Part shown: positions 63,523 through 64,000 of the stretch, one piece after another
Position numbering within the stretch: position 1 is the first letter of the stretch
How the letters are laid out: each line of letters opens with the position of its first letter
The notes under the pieces: model-generated
The model's input: the letters and a program-made list of their open reading frames with translations, nothing else
Databases searched by the model: none
What the model was told of the DNA's origin: nothing
Assembly: GCF_002741945.1 (NCBI RefSeq)
Contig: NZ_MDVN01000020.1
Span: forward strand, 372,001-436,000
DNA: 64,000 bases
DNA from: Gaetbulibacter sp. 4G1
GTDB lineage: Bacteria > Bacteroidota > Bacteroidia > Flavobacteriales > Flavobacteriaceae
Reading direction: 5' to 3'
Translations under genes and position numbers: made by a program

Positions 63523-64000
63523 TTAGTCGTACTTCCTTTTATTGAACCATCTGTCGTTCAAAGATAAGCTTAATTGGAAATTAACAAAATTCTCTTGAAT
63601 TAAGTTGCTATTTTTAGTTCCGCGCTTACCTATTTCGAAACCTAAATTGGCATTAGAAAACATTCTAACGTCTCCAACTGGTAATCCTACTCCAAAAGAT
63701 ATGCCAAACTCTTTTATTGATTCGTTATTTATATTTAACCCTGTTTTTTCTGAGCGAATACCAGCTCTATATACAACACGTTTAAAATACCCATTAAGCG
63801 TATTATAGTTAGGAATAAAAAAACCTCCAAAAGAGATGGTTGATGCATCTTCAAACTTTGTTGCACTACTACTATATAAAGCATTAGAAAAATTGCTTGT
63901 TTTTTGCGATGTATATTCTGCGCCAACAAACCATTTTCTCGGCTCCCCTATACCAGCTCCAAATGAGAATTTAGATGGTAAAATTAAATCTGTTTCTTTT
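63523..64000 (-). CDS. Outer-membrane beta-barrel protein, 5' end beyond the window
   Basis: The minus strand is open from the right edge to a TAA at 63523, giving the last 158 residues of a larger protein. The fragment alternates beta strands and loops (FSFGAGIGEPRKWFVGAEY, ISFGGFFIP, FKRVVYRAGIR, EFGISFGVGLPVGDVR, NANLGFEIGKRG) and ends LSLSLNDRWFNKRKYD, like barrel proteins of the OMPP1/FadL-like group found beside this TPR gene in other flavobacteria. The stop is 18 nt before the TPR start, so they are cotranscribed. Substrate unknown. Confidence 0.75.
   Translation of the reverse strand, partial: KETDLILPSKFSFGAGIGEPRKWFVGAEYTSQKTSNFSNALYSSSATKFEDASTISFGGFFIPNYNTLNGYFKRVVYRAGIRSEKTGLNINNESIKEFGISFGVGLPVGDVRMFSNANLGFEIGKRGTKNSNLIQENFVNFQLSLSLNDRWFNKRKYD

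Noticed and set aside
1-64000. Insertion sequences, prophage, CRISPR arrays, toxin-antitoxin or defence systems
   Set aside because: I looked for transposases, integrases, direct-repeat arrays and known defence gene sets and saw none; almost all genes are conserved core genes in typical flavobacterial order.

Overview
The window is a gene-dense, AT-rich stretch of a Bacteroidota chromosome, almost certainly Flavobacteriaceae; the genus cannot be fixed from this sequence. The evidence is a short primary sigma factor without region 1.1, at least a dozen promoter -7 boxes of the Bacteroidota form TAnnTTTG, A-rich leaders instead of Shine-Dalgarno sites, the type IX secretion protein PorT beside ubiE, the lipoprotein TamL, a GYDIA-type GHMP kinase, and a dcw cluster whose proteins carry the flavobacterial insertions. 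No IS element, prophage, CRISPR array or rRNA is visible. There is one tRNA, tRNA-Arg(TCG).

Layout. 1-3.1 kb: rsmG (runs off the left edge), a fatty acid desaturase and an aspartate aminotransferase. 3.0-5.6 kb: the only accessory-looking stretch, with four small membrane proteins, an orphan response regulator, a possible gene remnant, several perfect inverted repeats and a terminator that belongs to no known gene. 5.7-8.6 kb: TrkH/TrkA potassium uptake. 8.7-13.6 kb: ubiE-porT, an RNA 2'-O-methyltransferase and tamL. 13.8-20.8 kb: housekeeping genes fbaA, accD, rpsO, pnp, rpoD, rpe. 20.8-22.8 kb: a CBS-pair protein, an M90 metallopeptidase, tRNA-Arg and yqeY.

22.9-38.5 kb is an intact division and cell-wall (dcw) cluster on the minus strand, in the order mraZ-rsmH-ftsL-ftsI-murE-mraY-murD-ftsW-murG-murC-ftsQ-ftsA-ftsZ. 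It starts at a promoter overlapped by three 10-bp direct repeats that look like an MraZ operator, and it ends at a strong hairpin after ftsZ. murF and ddl are not in it.

38.7-64 kb: a hydrolase-engB pair, a DUF1080 protein, a lone OppC-type permease with the Prc protease, a surE-lpxB-C40 peptidase-comEC operon, a peptide-scavenging block (thioredoxin-like protein, two POT transporters, dipeptidyl peptidase), a mevalonate pair (HMG-CoA reductase and GYDIA kinase), and an envelope-biogenesis block (PpiD/SurA-type isomerase, CNNM/CorC protein, LptC, TPR protein, outer-membrane barrel) that runs off the right edge.

Most genes are conserved core genes. The less ordinary signals are the MraZ operator, a perfect terminator-like hairpin inside the start of lptC, the small-membrane-protein island with its orphan terminator, a pair of 24-nt hairpin repeats in operon spacers, an AccD without zinc-ribbon cysteines, a structured leader before accD, and an FtsZ whose usual C-terminal peptide is internal.
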